A stretch of 64,000 bases of DNA. Source: Shewanella dokdonensis. Lineage in GTDB: Bacteria; Pseudomonadota; Gammaproteobacteria; Enterobacterales; Shewanellaceae. Below the pieces are notes generated by a model. The model saw nothing but the letters and a program-made list of their open reading frames with translations, did no database searches and was not told the DNA's origin. The DNA is taken from assembly GCF_018394335.1 (NCBI RefSeq), contig NZ_CP074572.1, forward strand, positions 2,976,001 to 3,040,000. Reading direction: 5' to 3'. Shown piece by piece: positions 22,683-32,617 of the stretch (position 1 is its first letter; each line of letters begins with the position of its first letter). A program made the translations under genes and the position numbers.

Positions 22683-24254
22683 TTATTGGTGCTGAGTGTT
22701 TTTATAAAAGTTTTCCAAATCCTGATGCAGTGATTGCAGCGCTTCTGGATTCAGATAAATCATGTGGCCTGACGGGTAATAGCCAAAATGCACATTGCCA
22801 ATCAGTGATGGGTCTAACTCCATATGTGCCAAATCGTATTCAGTGGCATGGAAGGGGTTGCCATATCGAAGTAACCATTGGCTGAAAATACCTGCCAGGC
22901 TAGGGTTGGTGCGTATGGCATTACCGAGATCATCGACCACATAAGGGGAACGAGTCTTATAACCTCGGCCGATTTGATGTTGCCAATCCCAGTTGCGGAA
23001 TGCATCAAAGCTAAAGACCCGGTAAGTATCATCGGGATGATAGTTTAGCTGGTTAGCCAGATAGTCATTGAAGGTCGCCACAAATGCGGCAGACGGCGCG
23101 GTATCAGATGGATCGGTATCTGGGGTTTCACCGATGGCGTCTTTGTCCATACCGGTGAATCGGCCATCATAACGCCCCATGGTTCGCTCTTCATCACGCA
23201 GTAATTCTTTGCGGAACTGTGCTTGGCCAACGCGTAAGTTGGCATGTTTCAAATATTCAGTACTCAAGCCGGTGTACTGGTGTAACTGCTCGGCAATCTT
23301 ATCCAGTTCAGCGGCTGGAAGAGTGTGACCAGCAGCTAGCGCCTTGGCAAAATCACCTTCGGCAAAGGTGCGTACCTGCTGTAGAAAAGGGGCCAGCTCG
23401 GCGGGTTTATTCGGTAGTTTATTATGGTAATAAGCCACGGCAGCAAATGTTGGCAGCAGGCCAACATATTGACGATCCAGACCTGGCGCATTGGCACCAT
23501 AGTTTAGAATGCTGGACACTAAAATCACCCCATTGAATGCCATGCCGTCCTGTTGTAACTGATTTGCCAATACAGGTGCGCGCACGGTACCGTAGGATTC
23601 TCCCAGCAGATATTTAGGTGAATTCCAGCGGTTATTGGAGGTTACATAACGGGTGATAAAACGCGCGAAACCGTCTGCATCTTCGTCAACGCCAAAAAAT
23701 TTCTTCGCTGGGTTTTCATCTTTGCCTGCCTTGTCTTTGGCATCGGCAGTGGCAATACCGCGGCTGAATCCGGTGTCAAACGCATCAATAAATACTAAGT
23801 CGGTACTGTCTAGCAAGGTGTACTGATTATCCAGCAATTTATAAGGTGCGGGTGGTGTCGGTGCTGCATTGGTGGTTTCAACGCGTACCGGGCCAAATGA
23901 GCCCATATGCAGCCACAGTGAAGATGAACCCGGGCCACCATTAAATACAAAAGTGATGGGCCGTGGTTGGTCTTTCTTCGACTCCATGGTGTAGGCAACA
24001 TAAAACACGCTGGCAGACGGTTGATTTTTATCATTTTTGATAATCATATTGCCGGTGGTCGCCTGATATTTCAGTGTGTCACCGTTGACTTTGATCCTGT
24101 GTTCAGTCGTGACCGCTTTATCTTGCGGTTGTTCGGCTTTCTGAGTCGATGGGGTGGGTTGTGCTTGATCAGCTGCCAGCGCTTCATAGGAATATAAAGG
24201 GGCGGCCATCAATAAGCTGGCACACAACAGTGAGGCCAGAGGTAATTGACGCAT
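22683..24254 (-). CDS. Serine carboxypeptidase, peptidase family S10, exported
   Basis: 523 residues from the ATG at 24254, which follows GGAGTATTCC. A signal peptide (RQLPLASLLCASLLMAAPLYSYEALA) is followed by a Pro/Gln-rich stretch. The S10 fold is shown by FVFNGGPGSSSLWLHMGSFGP, the nucleophile motif LLGESYGT and the C-terminal SGHMIYLNPEAL His region. Such enzymes trim C-terminal residues at low pH in eukaryotes, and bacterial members are periplasmic or secreted with poorly known substrates. A longer frame reaches 24356 but would put the signal peptide internally. Confidence 0.88.
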   Translation of the reverse strand: MRQLPLASLLCASLLMAAPLYSYEALAADQAQPTPSTQKAEQPQDKAVTTEHRIKVNGDTLKYQATTGNMIIKNDKNQPSASVFYVAYTMESKKDQPRPITFVFNGGPGSSSLWLHMGSFGPVRVETTNAAPTPPAPYKLLDNQYTLLDSTDLVFIDAFDTGFSRGIATADAKDKAGKDENPAKKFFGVDEDADGFARFITRYVTSNNRWNSPKYLLGESYGTVRAPVLANQLQQDGMAFNGVILVSSILNYGANAPGLDRQYVGLLPTFAAVAYYHNKLPNKPAELAPFLQQVRTFAEGDFAKALAAGHTLPAAELDKIAEQLHQYTGLSTEYLKHANLRVGQAQFRKELLRDEERTMGRYDGRFTGMDKDAIGETPDTDPSDTAPSAAFVATFNDYLANQLNYHPDDTYRVFSFDAFRNWDWQHQIGRGYKTRSPYVVDDLGNAIRTNPSLAGIFSQWLLRYGNPFHATEYDLAHMELDPSLIGNVHFGYYPSGHMIYLNPEALQSLHQDLENFYKNTQHQ

Positions 24255-24587
24255 GGAATACTCCGTTGCAATGATTGTTTTGGTATTACAGGTGGTTTCG
24301 TTGTAACAAAGATCCTCAGCAGGTGAAACCCTGTGACTTGTTGCTGGAAATGTCATGGATGCTTCTGTGGCGCAGTGTAAAACAGTAAATTTTAATAAAA
24401 TTAAATTTATTCAATATTTTAAGTTTTTTGATGAATGGCCGTAAATATAAACTCTGTGACTAAATGACATGACTTGTTGCAATTTGACCCGCCATAGCAG
24501 TATTGCGCTCGCAGTGAAAGCTTCACTTAGCTTTGTTGACTGAGTTACGTATAATCCGCCTCAGACTCACGTTATCAGGAACATTGT
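24255..24587. other. Divergent intergenic region, AT-rich
   Basis: 333 bp between the S10 peptidase and DUF368 genes. An A/T-rich tract lies at 24386-24440, and a TATAAT hexamer at 24550-24555, 38 bp before the DUF368 start, is a plausible -10. No gene was recognised. Confidence 0.5.
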
Positions 24588-25513
24588 GTGAACTATCTGT
24601 TGACCTATCTAAAAGGGCTCGCCATGGGGGCGGCTGATGTTGTTCCCGGCGTATCTGGCGGCACCATTGCCTTTATTACCGGGATTTACGACAAACTGCT
24701 GGAAAGTATCCGCCGTATTAATCCCTCTCTGTGGTCAGTGTTTCGGCAGCAGGGATTACCAGGGGTTATCGCACACATCAATGGCGGTTTTCTGGTGAGC
24801 TTGTTGGCCGGTATTTTGACCAGCATTTTTACACTGGCAAAACTTATTTCCTGGTTGTTGGCAATACATCCCATTCCGGTATGGTCATTTTTTTCGGGCT
24901 GATTTTGGTTTCTGTGTACCATATGCTGCGGCAGGTGCGGGGCGGTTTTTCCTTATCGCGCATCGGTTTATTTGCCGTCGGCGTAGTGATTGCCTGGGCG
25001 ATTACCGTGATTAATCCTGGGCAGGTGGAAGCCAGTTACCTGAATATCTTCTTGGGTGGTGCGATTGCTATCTGCGCCATGATTTTGCCGGGGATTTCTG
25101 GCAGCTTTATCCTGTTGTTACTGGGGCTTTATCCTGCGGTGCTTGGTGCCGCCAAAAACTTGCAGTTGGATATTCTTGGCTGTTTTGCGGTGGGCGCAGT
25201 GTTGGGGATCCTCTGTTTCAGTCATCTATTGTCGATGTTACTGAAGCGCTGCCGGGATGCCACGCTGATATTTCTCACCGGTCTGATGCTAGGAACTTTG
25301 GGTAAAATCTGGCCTTGGAAACAAACGCTTAGTTGGCGTACTAACTCGCATGGTGAACAGGTGGCATTGCAACAACAGGATCTGTCGCCATTTACTTATG
25401 AACAGCTTACGGGTCATTCCCATCAACTGGCATTGGCGTTGGTTTGTGCCATTGCCGCTATTGTGTTGGTATTAGCCTTGGATTATCTGGGCAGTCGCAA
25501 TCGTCATAAATGA
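24588..25513 (+). CDS. DUF368 polytopic membrane protein (undecaprenyl-phosphate translocase family), frameshifted
   Basis: The family signature AMGAADVVPGVSGGTIAFITGIY opens the protein. A second GAIAICAMILPGISGSFILLLLGLY motif follows at about residue 160, and about eight membrane helices are visible. DUF368 proteins have recently been linked to recycling of undecaprenyl phosphate across the inner membrane. The frame breaks after HPIPVWSFF; one extra T in the seven-T run 24888-24894 restores SFFFGLILVSVYHM and gives 308 residues. The GTG start at 24588 follows AGGA. Confidence 0.9.
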
Positions 25514-26092
25514 TCTGGCGGGTGTTAAAAGCGCTTGCGGGCGTTTTTATGCGATATGGTTCTGTTGGATTTCGTTAGATGACACCCGAGCGAGTGGGCA
25601 AACTGTTCGCGATAAGTGCCGAGGTGTCAATTTCTGCCGTTTTGCGACACAACGTATTACCGCCATTCGCTGGGCTCCAACAGGTTTCTAAGTCTAGGTT
25701 GGTCAAATCCGGTTAACCCACCTCCATTAGCAACTGGACGCACTGCGCACTTGAGTGGTAAGCCAACAACGCAAGATAGCGTGGCAACCTGGGATTTGGG
25801 GTCTGCTTTATAGGTAAAACATAACAACATTACTGGCATTATGCCAGCACACAGGCGCTGTGCTTGATGACGTGGAAAACCAGTGACAACCTCAAAACCG
25901 AAGATCGCACGTTACCACCATAGTAAGTCGTTACCATTGAGTATCAGCACTGATTCAACCTGGCACCTAGCCAAACAACCGTTTCGTTTTTGGTTGAGGA
26001 GCTGACAGTATTACAGTTCTCCAGTAATTAATGCTTTTTATGTTATTTATAGTGAAATATGATTGCGTTTTAATTAATGATGAGAACCAATT
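25514..26092. other. Intergenic region without a recognisable gene
   Basis: 579 bp. A weak hairpin with T run at about 25526-25547 (AAAAGCGC/GGCGTTTTT) may terminate the DUF368 gene. Short open frames exist on both strands (for example 25657-25839, minus) but show no domain, ribosome site or family resemblance that I recognise. The last 60 bp are AT-rich and should hold the LysR gene promoter. Confidence 0.4.
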
Positions 26093-27025
26093 ATGGCGCG
26101 TCCAGATCTTAATTTACTGTTGGCGTTAGATGTACTGCTTGATGAAGGGAGTGTGATAGGCGCAGCGCGGCGGATGAATCTGAGTCCTCCGGCAATGAGT
26201 CGCACGCTAAGTCGTATTCGGGAGGCTTTGGGTGACCCGGTATTTGAACAAGTTGGTCGCAAACTGATGCCAACCCCCAAGGCTTTAGCGCTTCGCGAAC
26301 AGGTGCGACAGGCAGTGGCCCAGGCTACACAGGTATTTGCGTCTGATAGCGAGATTGACCTGAAATCGCTGGATAGACGTTTTAATGTTCGAGCGACTGA
26401 TGAGTTCTTGAGTATCTATCTGGGCCAGCTTTTGGGCGCTATGGCGACAGATATGCCCCGAGCGATGTTGCGTTTTTCTCCAGAGGAAGATGACGTAGAT
26501 GAAGAGGCGTTGCGCAGTGGACGTATCGATCTGTTTATCAGCGGTTCGCGTAAACTCGGTCAGGAAATCCGTGTCCAGCCGCTGTTCACTACCACCTTTG
26601 TTGGTGTCGCCCGAGTGGATCATCCGATTTTCGACGGTGACGTTACCCTTGAACGTATCACTCGTTGGGAGCATATCAATGTGTCACGGCGCGGGAAATC
26701 CATAGGCCCAATCGATACAGCGTTAGAAAAATATGGTGTGCATCGACATGTCTCTTTGATTGTACCAAACCCTTATACCGCATTGTTTGCACTGCAGGAT
26801 TCAGACTTATTGCTGCCGTTGCCAAAACACCTAGCCAGCAGCGCGCTTGCTGCAGGGCTGCACATTCGTTTGTTTGAACTACCGACGCCTCTGGAAACTG
26901 TGTTGCTGACGCAGGCATGGCATCCACGCCTAGATAGCGATCCCGCCCATCAATGGCTGCGAAATACCATTCACTCTTTGTGCAACGAGTATGAAACTTC
27001 GGCGAAGAAGTTGATAACACCATGA
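26093..27025 (+). CDS. LysR-family transcriptional regulator
   Basis: 310 residues. Residues 5-65 form the winged helix-turn-helix (LLLALDVLLDEGSVIGAARRMNLSPPAMSRTLSRIREALGDPVFEQVGRKLMPT). The rest is the substrate-binding effector domain (FNVRATDEFLSIYLG, IDLFISGS, TTTFVGVARVDHP). It lies 120 bp upstream of, and in the same direction as, the FUSC/DUF1656/MFP efflux genes. It is the obvious candidate for their regulator, although many LysR regulators of such cassettes are divergent. Effector unknown. Confidence 0.9.
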   Translation: MARPDLNLLLALDVLLDEGSVIGAARRMNLSPPAMSRTLSRIREALGDPVFEQVGRKLMPTPKALALREQVRQAVAQATQVFASDSEIDLKSLDRRFNVRATDEFLSIYLGQLLGAMATDMPRAMLRFSPEEDDVDEEALRSGRIDLFISGSRKLGQEIRVQPLFTTTFVGVARVDHPIFDGDVTLERITRWEHINVSRRGKSIGPIDTALEKYGVHRHVSLIVPNPYTALFALQDSDLLLPLPKHLASSALAAGLHIRLFELPTPLETVLLTQAWHPRLDSDPAHQWLRNTIHSLCNEYETSAKKLITP

Positions 27026-27145
27026 CAGATTTTGCTTTTCAATAAGTGCGTAAAACGCAATCATAATGATGCGATAAGTTCACTTTTCGAAACTATTTGC
27101 CTCATCTACAGTGGTGGAAATAATTCACTGTAGAGGGCCGCAAAT

Positions 27146-29283
27146 GTGCGTTCTGTGAATCTGTTATCCACAGTTACCCGCTTTTCTTCCGCTAGTCTTT
27201 GTCGATGTTGGGAAAAGGCCATTCGTTGTCTACCATATCTAGATCTGACAACGCCGCGTGCGACTTACGTAATGCGCTCGCTTCTTGCTGCCTGTCTGGC
27301 GTTGGTATTGGCCTATTGGTTGGATATCGATGCACCATATTCTGCGGCATCCAGTGTACTTTTGGTGATCAACCCGGTTCAAGGTGCCGTTATCGGTAAG
27401 GGCGTGTGGCGGGTCATCGGCACCCTTATCGGCATGCTGGCAGCATTTATTCTGATTGCAGAATTTGGTCAGATGCCGTGGTTGTTTATGCTGGGTTTTG
27501 GTTTTTGGCTCGGTCTCTGCGTCATGGGAATGACGCTGTTACGTCATTTTCGAGCTTACGGCGCAACCCTCGCGGGATACACCGTGGGGCTGGCGACTTA
27601 TGGCGCGATGCAACATCCAGAATTGGCGTTCGATCAAATCATGGGGCGCGGTACTTCCGTGCTGATAGGTGTGATGAGTCTTGCTGTTGTCTCCACGCTC
27701 TTCAGTGCTCGTAGCATACGCGCTCGTCTGCAGACTCAGTTGCATCGGTTGGCATCGGCCACAGCCGAGATCCTAGCGACCAATCTTAGCGTACTTCATT
27801 GTAAAGGCGATGGAGGGAACAACCCCTAGATGCTGGCAGGTTGCGGCTTATTGTTGAAATCTATGGGGTGGATGATCTGCTGGCGCAGGGTAAAGCTGAA
27901 TCCGCCGATTTGGCGCAACGGGCCGCGACCGTTCGCCATGCGATGGTGTCTTTATTTTCCGCCTTGGTTGGTGGTGCGCCAATGTGGCAATACACTGCTA
28001 ATTTATGGGCATTGAGGGCGTTTCAGCCAACATGGGAACAGACCTGGCAGCATGTCAGCCATGTCCTTAAAGACCCCGCCGATGCTGCTGGCGTAGAACG
28101 TGCTGTGCAGTTATTGTCTGAACTGCGGGTGCAACTGCGCACCATCTTCACTGAGCATATCCCCAATGATGAGTCTGAGTATGCCGCATTAGTGATTGTT
28201 GGCGAGCAACTGCTTGAACAGCTCGATGACTATCTTGGAGCACTTAAAGGTATCAGCCGATTCCATCAATGGCGGCCGATAGCCACATCAGTTTCGGTAC
28301 CGTTCAGTCGTGACAAGTCGGCAGCCTTACAAAATGGCCTGCGTGCGTTGTTGACGGTAGTGCTGGGCGGGGCATTCTGGATAGTCACTGGCTGGTCGTA
28401 CGGTAATCTGATGTTGGCCGGATTAGCGGCGTCCTGCGCATTGTTGTCCACGGCACCCAATCCGGCGCTTGGTGCTGTTGAGTTCATCAAAGGCACCGTG
28501 ATTGCGGTGGTGATGGCATTTATCTGTACTTTTTTGGTATTGCCTTATGTCTCTGGGTTGCCGTTACTGTTGGTGATCATGGGACTGTTTTGGTTGCCAG
28601 GAATTTACGCCACGACCTTGCCCCGTTATGGCTTGGCTGGGGTAACTTATTTGGTTGCCTTTACGACGCTGGCTGCAACTGATAACCCGATGCACTATGA
28701 CTTTCCACTATTTCTGAATGGTGCAGTGACCTGGATTCTGGCGACATCTTTTACGCTGCTTGGGTTTCAGATCATTCTGCCACGTAATTTTTCACGCGAT
28801 GTAGCGCGTTTGCGCCTTACGATTCGCGATGACACCCTCGCCATCTTGAAAGGTAAGCGAACCATCGGTGCCAGTGCTTGGCAATGGCGTCAACAGCATC
28901 GTACAGCGCAACTGGGGGCACTGCTCAAAACGCAACCTGAGCTGATGGCGCGGGATGTGGCGAATGCTATGGGCAGCATCCATTTGGGACGGGAGCTATT
29001 GCGCTTACGGCATTGGTTGCGGCAAACAGCCCTAGAGTCGGAGTCGCGTCACTTGATTACCACCGCTTGGCGTTACATCAGTCGCCGTGCTGCTGAGTAT
29101 GCGCTAGCCGCAAAGCATGCCCGCCGAGCGGCAAAGTCGTTGTCACGTTTACTGTCGCAAGAGAACTCCGCTCTAGATGAGGGAAAGCGCCTCGTCATTG
29201 TGTTTCTCAATATTGCGACATTACTTGAAAAACATGCAAATTACTTTACTCAACGACCCGGAGTTCACGCTAATGCTGAGTGA
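27146..29283 (+). CDS. FUSC-family aromatic-acid-type efflux permease (AaeB-like), frameshifted
   Basis: Two halves each have an N-terminal bundle of membrane helices and a cytoplasmic helical region, as in AaeB/YccS proteins. LPYLDLTTPRATYVMRSLLAACLALVLAYW opens the first, and the FUSC motif NPVQGAVIGKGVWRVIGTLIG follows. The second bundle begins near ALQNGLRALLTVVLGGAFWIVTGW. The frame stops at 27829 after GDGGNNP; one extra C in the run 27823-27826 joins it to PLDAGRLRLIVEIYGVDD, giving about 712 residues. The start codon is uncertain; GTG at 27146 has a GAGG upstream. The stop overlaps the DUF1656 start. Confidence 0.88.
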
Positions 29284-29467
29284 GTTTGCTATCGCTGGCA
29301 TCTACTTGCCACCCTTTTTCGTCTATGCGTGTGTGGCGTTGCCGATTTTCTTAGGCATGCGTTTCCTGCTCGCGCGCGCTGGTGTGTTTCGCTGGGTCTG
29401 GCATCCGGGATTGTTCGAGTTTGCGCTTTCCCTTTGCTTAGTCTCGATATTGGTTCTTTATGTTTAG
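29273..29467 (+). CDS. DUF1656 small membrane protein (AaeX-like)
   Basis: 64 residues with two hydrophobic helices, beginning MLSEFAIAGIYLPPFFVY, the family signature. DUF1656 proteins are found nearly always between a FUSC permease and a membrane-fusion protein. The ATG at 29273, preceded by GGAG, overlaps the end of the permease gene by 11 bp, which suggests coupled translation. Longer in-frame starts upstream are unlikely. Confidence 0.88.
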   Translation: MLSEFAIAGIYLPPFFVYACVALPIFLGMRFLLARAGVFRWVWHPGLFEFALSLCLVSILVLYV

Positions 29468-29480
29468 GTGTTGATTCATT

Positions 29481-30410
29481 ATGGTTGCTCGCTTATTGCC
29501 ATTAAAGTCTGTGGTCCGCGCAGGTGTTACATTGATAGTGGTTATTGTCTCTGGCGTTTTGTTGAACGCTCTTTGGGATGCATACGTCCTCAGCCCTTGG
29601 ACGCGCGATGGCCGCGTGAGTGCGCAGATTGTGCGGATTGCGCCAGAAGTGTCTGGCACGGTATTGAATGTTTCGGTCTCTGATAATCAGTTCGTCAAAA
29701 AGGGCGACGTACTCTACCGTATAGATCCCGCCCATTTTCAACTATCGTTGGCTCAAGCGGAAGCGCAGTTAGCTGCCGCTAACGCGTCGTTACGCCAAAA
29801 AACCGAGGATGCTAGGCGACGCCGTCGCATGGAAGGTTTTGTGTCTGCAGAGGATATTCAGCGTGCCACGCAGGACATGGCCATCGCCCAAGCTCAACAA
29901 CGCAGCGCCCAGGTCGCAGTGGCGATGGCAAAACTGGATATGGAACATACTGTCTTGCATGCCCCTGTTGATGGATACATTACACGCCTGCGCTTAAATA
30001 AAGGGGATTATGCCGTGGCCGGCGAGCCAAATATTGCACTGATAGACGCTAATAGTTTCTGGATTACCGGCTATTTTGAAGAAACTAAACTGCATAGTAT
30101 TCACCCTGGGGCTGCTGCGCAGATCCGATTAATGGGCGTTGAGCAGATGCTGCCGGGGCGAGTGGTCAGTATCGGACGCGGCATCACTGACGCCAACCAG
30201 CAAGTCGATGCCCAAGGACTGCCGAGCGTGGAGCCTAGCTTTAGTTGGGTGCGTTTGGCGCAGCGAATTCCGGTGCGGATTGCGTTTGAGCAACTCCCGC
30301 AAAACCTAGTGTTGGCAGCGGGCATGACCGGCAGTATTGAGGTGGAAACATCCGCCAGCAAATCACCACCACCAGGCCGGCTCATCTCACTGCTACATCA
30401 ATGGATGTAA
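29481..30410 (+). CDS. HlyD/EmrA-type membrane-fusion protein (AaeA-like)
   Basis: 309 residues. One N-terminal membrane anchor (AGVTLIVVIVSGVLLNALW) is followed by WTRDGRVSAQIVRIAPEVSGTVLNVSVSDNQFVKKGDVLYRID, the barrel-sandwich lipoyl half-motif. Then come a short coiled-coil hairpin (about 85-145) and the second half-motif HAPVDGYITRLRLNKGDYAV. It is the periplasmic adaptor of the FUSC exporter, third gene after the permease and DUF1656. No outer-membrane factor is encoded nearby, so a TolC-like partner is presumably used. No clear terminator follows. Confidence 0.92.
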   Translation: MVARLLPLKSVVRAGVTLIVVIVSGVLLNALWDAYVLSPWTRDGRVSAQIVRIAPEVSGTVLNVSVSDNQFVKKGDVLYRIDPAHFQLSLAQAEAQLAAANASLRQKTEDARRRRRMEGFVSAEDIQRATQDMAIAQAQQRSAQVAVAMAKLDMEHTVLHAPVDGYITRLRLNKGDYAVAGEPNIALIDANSFWITGYFEETKLHSIHPGAAAQIRLMGVEQMLPGRVVSIGRGITDANQQVDAQGLPSVEPSFSWVRLAQRIPVRIAFEQLPQNLVLAAGMTGSIEVETSASKSPPPGRLISLLHQWM

Positions 30411-30710
30411 AGGGGTGCTCAGGCATTAGCGCTTTCGTCGAGTCCCAGTAATTGCTCTTTTGGCGGAGAAACGGGAGCTTGGAGTTGCTGCGTTGGTTTG
30501 TCTCATATCCCTAAGCCAAATTCTGTAGCAACTTGAGCTGACTGCTATTGTTGATTTGTTGATCTTTTAATGTGGTTTTAACAGGAAAGGCCTACAGGCC
30601 TTAAGAGCCACTATACTGGCCGCGGCAGAACATAAGCCCATGTCTCATATATGTATTCATCCAAGGCCATAGATGTCGGGGATGTGGCATGAAGGTTTAT
30701 GCCAAAATAT
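30411..30710. other. Intergenic region before the photolyase operon
   Basis: About 300 bp with no gene recognised. It contains a short hairpin-like AGGCCTACAGGCCTTAAG element at about 30588-30604. The operator array of the next operon begins at 30711. Confidence 0.4.
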
Positions 30711-30793
30711 ACTTATACAATATTTGAATTCTGTATAAGTTTGTGTCTTACTTGCTGTATAAAGTTATACAGGAGCAAGAGATATGTATAAGT
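30711..30793 (+). promoter_or_regulatory. Operator array of TGTATAA half-sites in front of ybgA-merR-phrB
   Basis: Two perfect inverted repeats: ACTTATACA/TGTATAAGT (30711-30719 and 30732-30740), and CTGTATAA-AG-TTATACAG (30755-30772), which abuts the AGGAG ribosome site. A further TGTATAAGTTTG at 30785-30796 overlaps the ATG and repeats the sequence at 30732-30743. The array resembles MerR-family operators and is probably bound by the MerR protein encoded in the operon. Confidence 0.7.
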
Positions 30794-31737
30794 TTGAGCC
30801 TCATTCTATACGACTTGGCATCAGTGCTTGCCTGTTAGGTGAAAAGGTACGTTTTGATGGCGGTCATAAACGCTCGCTATATTGTCGTGAGTTAACGCGT
30901 CATTTTGAGTTTGTCCCCGTTTGCCCTGAAATGGCGATAGGTCTCGGCGCTCCTAGACCTAGCATCCGGCAAGTACAAGTTGCCGAGCAGATCCGCATCC
31001 AGAATGTGAAAGGGGAACTGGATGTTACCGATGAGCTACAGCGTTACTGCCAGCAGAAAGTGGCCACACTAGATTTTTTGAGTGGTTATATTCTTTGTGC
31101 CAAATCGCCCACCTGTGGCATGGAACGGGTCACTGTTTATAAGGATGGGACTAACAACGGCAGTAAATCTGGCGTCGGCGTGCTGGCTGCTGCTTTACAG
31201 CAACGCTGGCCGCAATTGCCAATAGAGGAAGAAGGGCGATTAAATGATCTGCTTATTCGGGAAAATTTTTTCACCCGGGTTTATGCTTATCACGATTGGC
31301 AAATACTGCAGCAGTCAGGTGTTAGCCGCCATAAACTCACCGACTTTCATGCGCGCTATAAATATCTGCTGTTGGCTCATTGCCCAAAACTGTACCGAGC
31401 GCTTGGGCCGTTATTAGCCGATACCAGCTTGCCGTTGGCATTGGTGTCTGAGCGTTACTTCGTAACCTTCATGGCGGCGTTAAGTCATCAGGCCAGCCGT
31501 AATAATCACACCAGTGCTTTGCAGCACATTCAAGGCTACTTTAAAAAATTCCTGAATAAACAACAAAAAGCAGAATTGAGCCGGGTGATTATGGATTATC
31601 GCAAGGGGTTACAGCCATTATTGGCTCCTTTGACCTTGATTAACCATTACTTGCTGGAATTCCCCAGTCCTTACATCTCAAAACAGGTTTATCTTAAGCC
31701 TCACCCGCAGGAGCTGAAGTTACGCTATGCCTACTGA
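30784..31737 (+). CDS. ybgA: YbgA-like DUF523-DUF1722 fusion protein
   Basis: 317 residues. The N-terminal DUF523 domain (about 1-150) has three conserved cysteines in ISACLLGEKVRFDG, VCPEM and CAKSPTCGM. The related TudS enzymes bind a [4Fe-4S] cluster there and desulfurate thiouracil. The C-terminal DUF1722 domain (about 180-310) contains FHARYKYLLLAHCPKLYRALG and YFKKFLNKQQKAEL. E. coli ybgA also precedes phrB, so the pairing with photolyase is conserved. The AGGAG ribosome site adjoins an operator palindrome. Its 3' end overlaps merR by 11 bp. Exact function is unknown. Confidence 0.88.
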   Translation: MYKFEPHSIRLGISACLLGEKVRFDGGHKRSLYCRELTRHFEFVPVCPEMAIGLGAPRPSIRQVQVAEQIRIQNVKGELDVTDELQRYCQQKVATLDFLSGYILCAKSPTCGMERVTVYKDGTNNGSKSGVGVLAAALQQRWPQLPIEEEGRLNDLLIRENFFTRVYAYHDWQILQQSGVSRHKLTDFHARYKYLLLAHCPKLYRALGPLLADTSLPLALVSERYFVTFMAALSHQASRNNHTSALQHIQGYFKKFLNKQQKAELSRVIMDYRKGLQPLLAPLTLINHYLLEFPSPYISKQVYLKPHPQELKLRYAY

Positions 31738-32617
31738 TGAAATGTCGTATCTCTCTATTGGTGAAGTGGCCAGACGTACCGGGGTAAATCCTATTACGCT
31801 GCGAGCTTGGCAGCGGCGGTTTGGACTGGTAGTGCCAGCGCGTACCCCCAAAGGACACAGGTTATACAGCGAGGCCCAAGTGCAGCAGATAGTGGAGATC
31901 CGCCACTGGCTTGAACGCGGTGTAGCCATTAGCAAGGTGAAACCGCTGTTGGAAGGCAGCGCATACGCTGAGGCAGCGCCTGTTGCTGAAGTTGACAGCG
32001 ACTGGGCTAAACTGGCACAGGCACTCACCCAAGCAACTCTGCAACTGCAGGCCGCGGCATTGCAGCAGCGTCTTGATGAAGCCAGTAGTCTGTATCCACA
32101 AGCGGTGCTGCTGCAGCATCTTGAACAATGGCTGTCACTTTTGCGCCAGCAGCTGGCTGCACGGATTGACGGGCAACTGCTGAGCTCTTGGCTACACCAT
32201 CAGTTACAGCAATGGCTGTGGTGGCGCGCCGCCAAACTGTTAACCCAGAAAGCCCCTAGCGTATTGCTGTGTCAATTGGGCGGGCAGCCTCAGTGGAGTG
32301 AGTGGTTGCTTACGCTGTCTTTGGTGCTGGGAGGCTATTATCCGCATGTGCTGGGGGAAATTGTGAATGTTGAAACGTTGCAACTGCTGGGAGAACGGCA
32401 ACCATTCTGTGCGGTATTGCTGTTGCCTGCCGCATCCAGTAGCGCCAAAACTGTAGCGCAACTTAACCAATTGGCGCAGGAAATCGCGTGTCCGCTATTG
32501 CTTGGTGGCGAGTTTGCACCTTTGGTGTCAACAAGCTCCGCCGTATTTCATCTGCTGCAAGCTGACGACGATGTTTGCACGGTACTCCAACAACTTAGCG
32601 GAGTGAGTCATGGGTAA
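31727..32617 (+). CDS. MerR-family regulator with a degenerate cobalamin-type C-terminal domain
   Basis: 296 residues. The DNA-binding domain is clear: YLSIGEVARRTGVNPITLRAWQRRFGLVVPARTPKGHRLYSEAQVQQI. The middle and C-terminal regions have the layout of light-sensing CarH/LitR regulators, a helical bundle then a Rossmann-like region (LLCQLGGQPQWSEWLLTLSLVLGGYYPHVLGEIV). The E/D-x-H-x-x-G vitamin-B12 motif is not visible. The start at 31727 overlaps ybgA; MSYLSIGEV at 31742 is an alternative. Its 3' end overlaps phrB by 8 bp. Likely regulator of its own operon through the TGTATAA array. Confidence 0.85.
   Translation: MPTDEMSYLSIGEVARRTGVNPITLRAWQRRFGLVVPARTPKGHRLYSEAQVQQIVEIRHWLERGVAISKVKPLLEGSAYAEAAPVAEVDSDWAKLAQALTQATLQLQAAALQQRLDEASSLYPQAVLLQHLEQWLSLLRQQLAARIDGQLLSSWLHHQLQQWLWWRAAKLLTQKAPSVLLCQLGGQPQWSEWLLTLSLVLGGYYPHVLGEIVNVETLQLLGERQPFCAVLLLPAASSSAKTVAQLNQLAQEIACPLLLGGEFAPLVSTSSAVFHLLQADDDVCTVLQQLSGVSHG

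Noticed and set aside
24536..24555. TTGACT and TATAAT before the DUF368 gene as a promoter pair
   Set aside because: Only 8 bp apart, so they cannot serve as -35 and -10 of the same promoter.
25657..25839. Minus-strand 60-codon open frame between the DUF368 and LysR genes
   Set aside because: No ribosome site, no domain, and an overlapping plus-strand frame of similar length. Probably chance.
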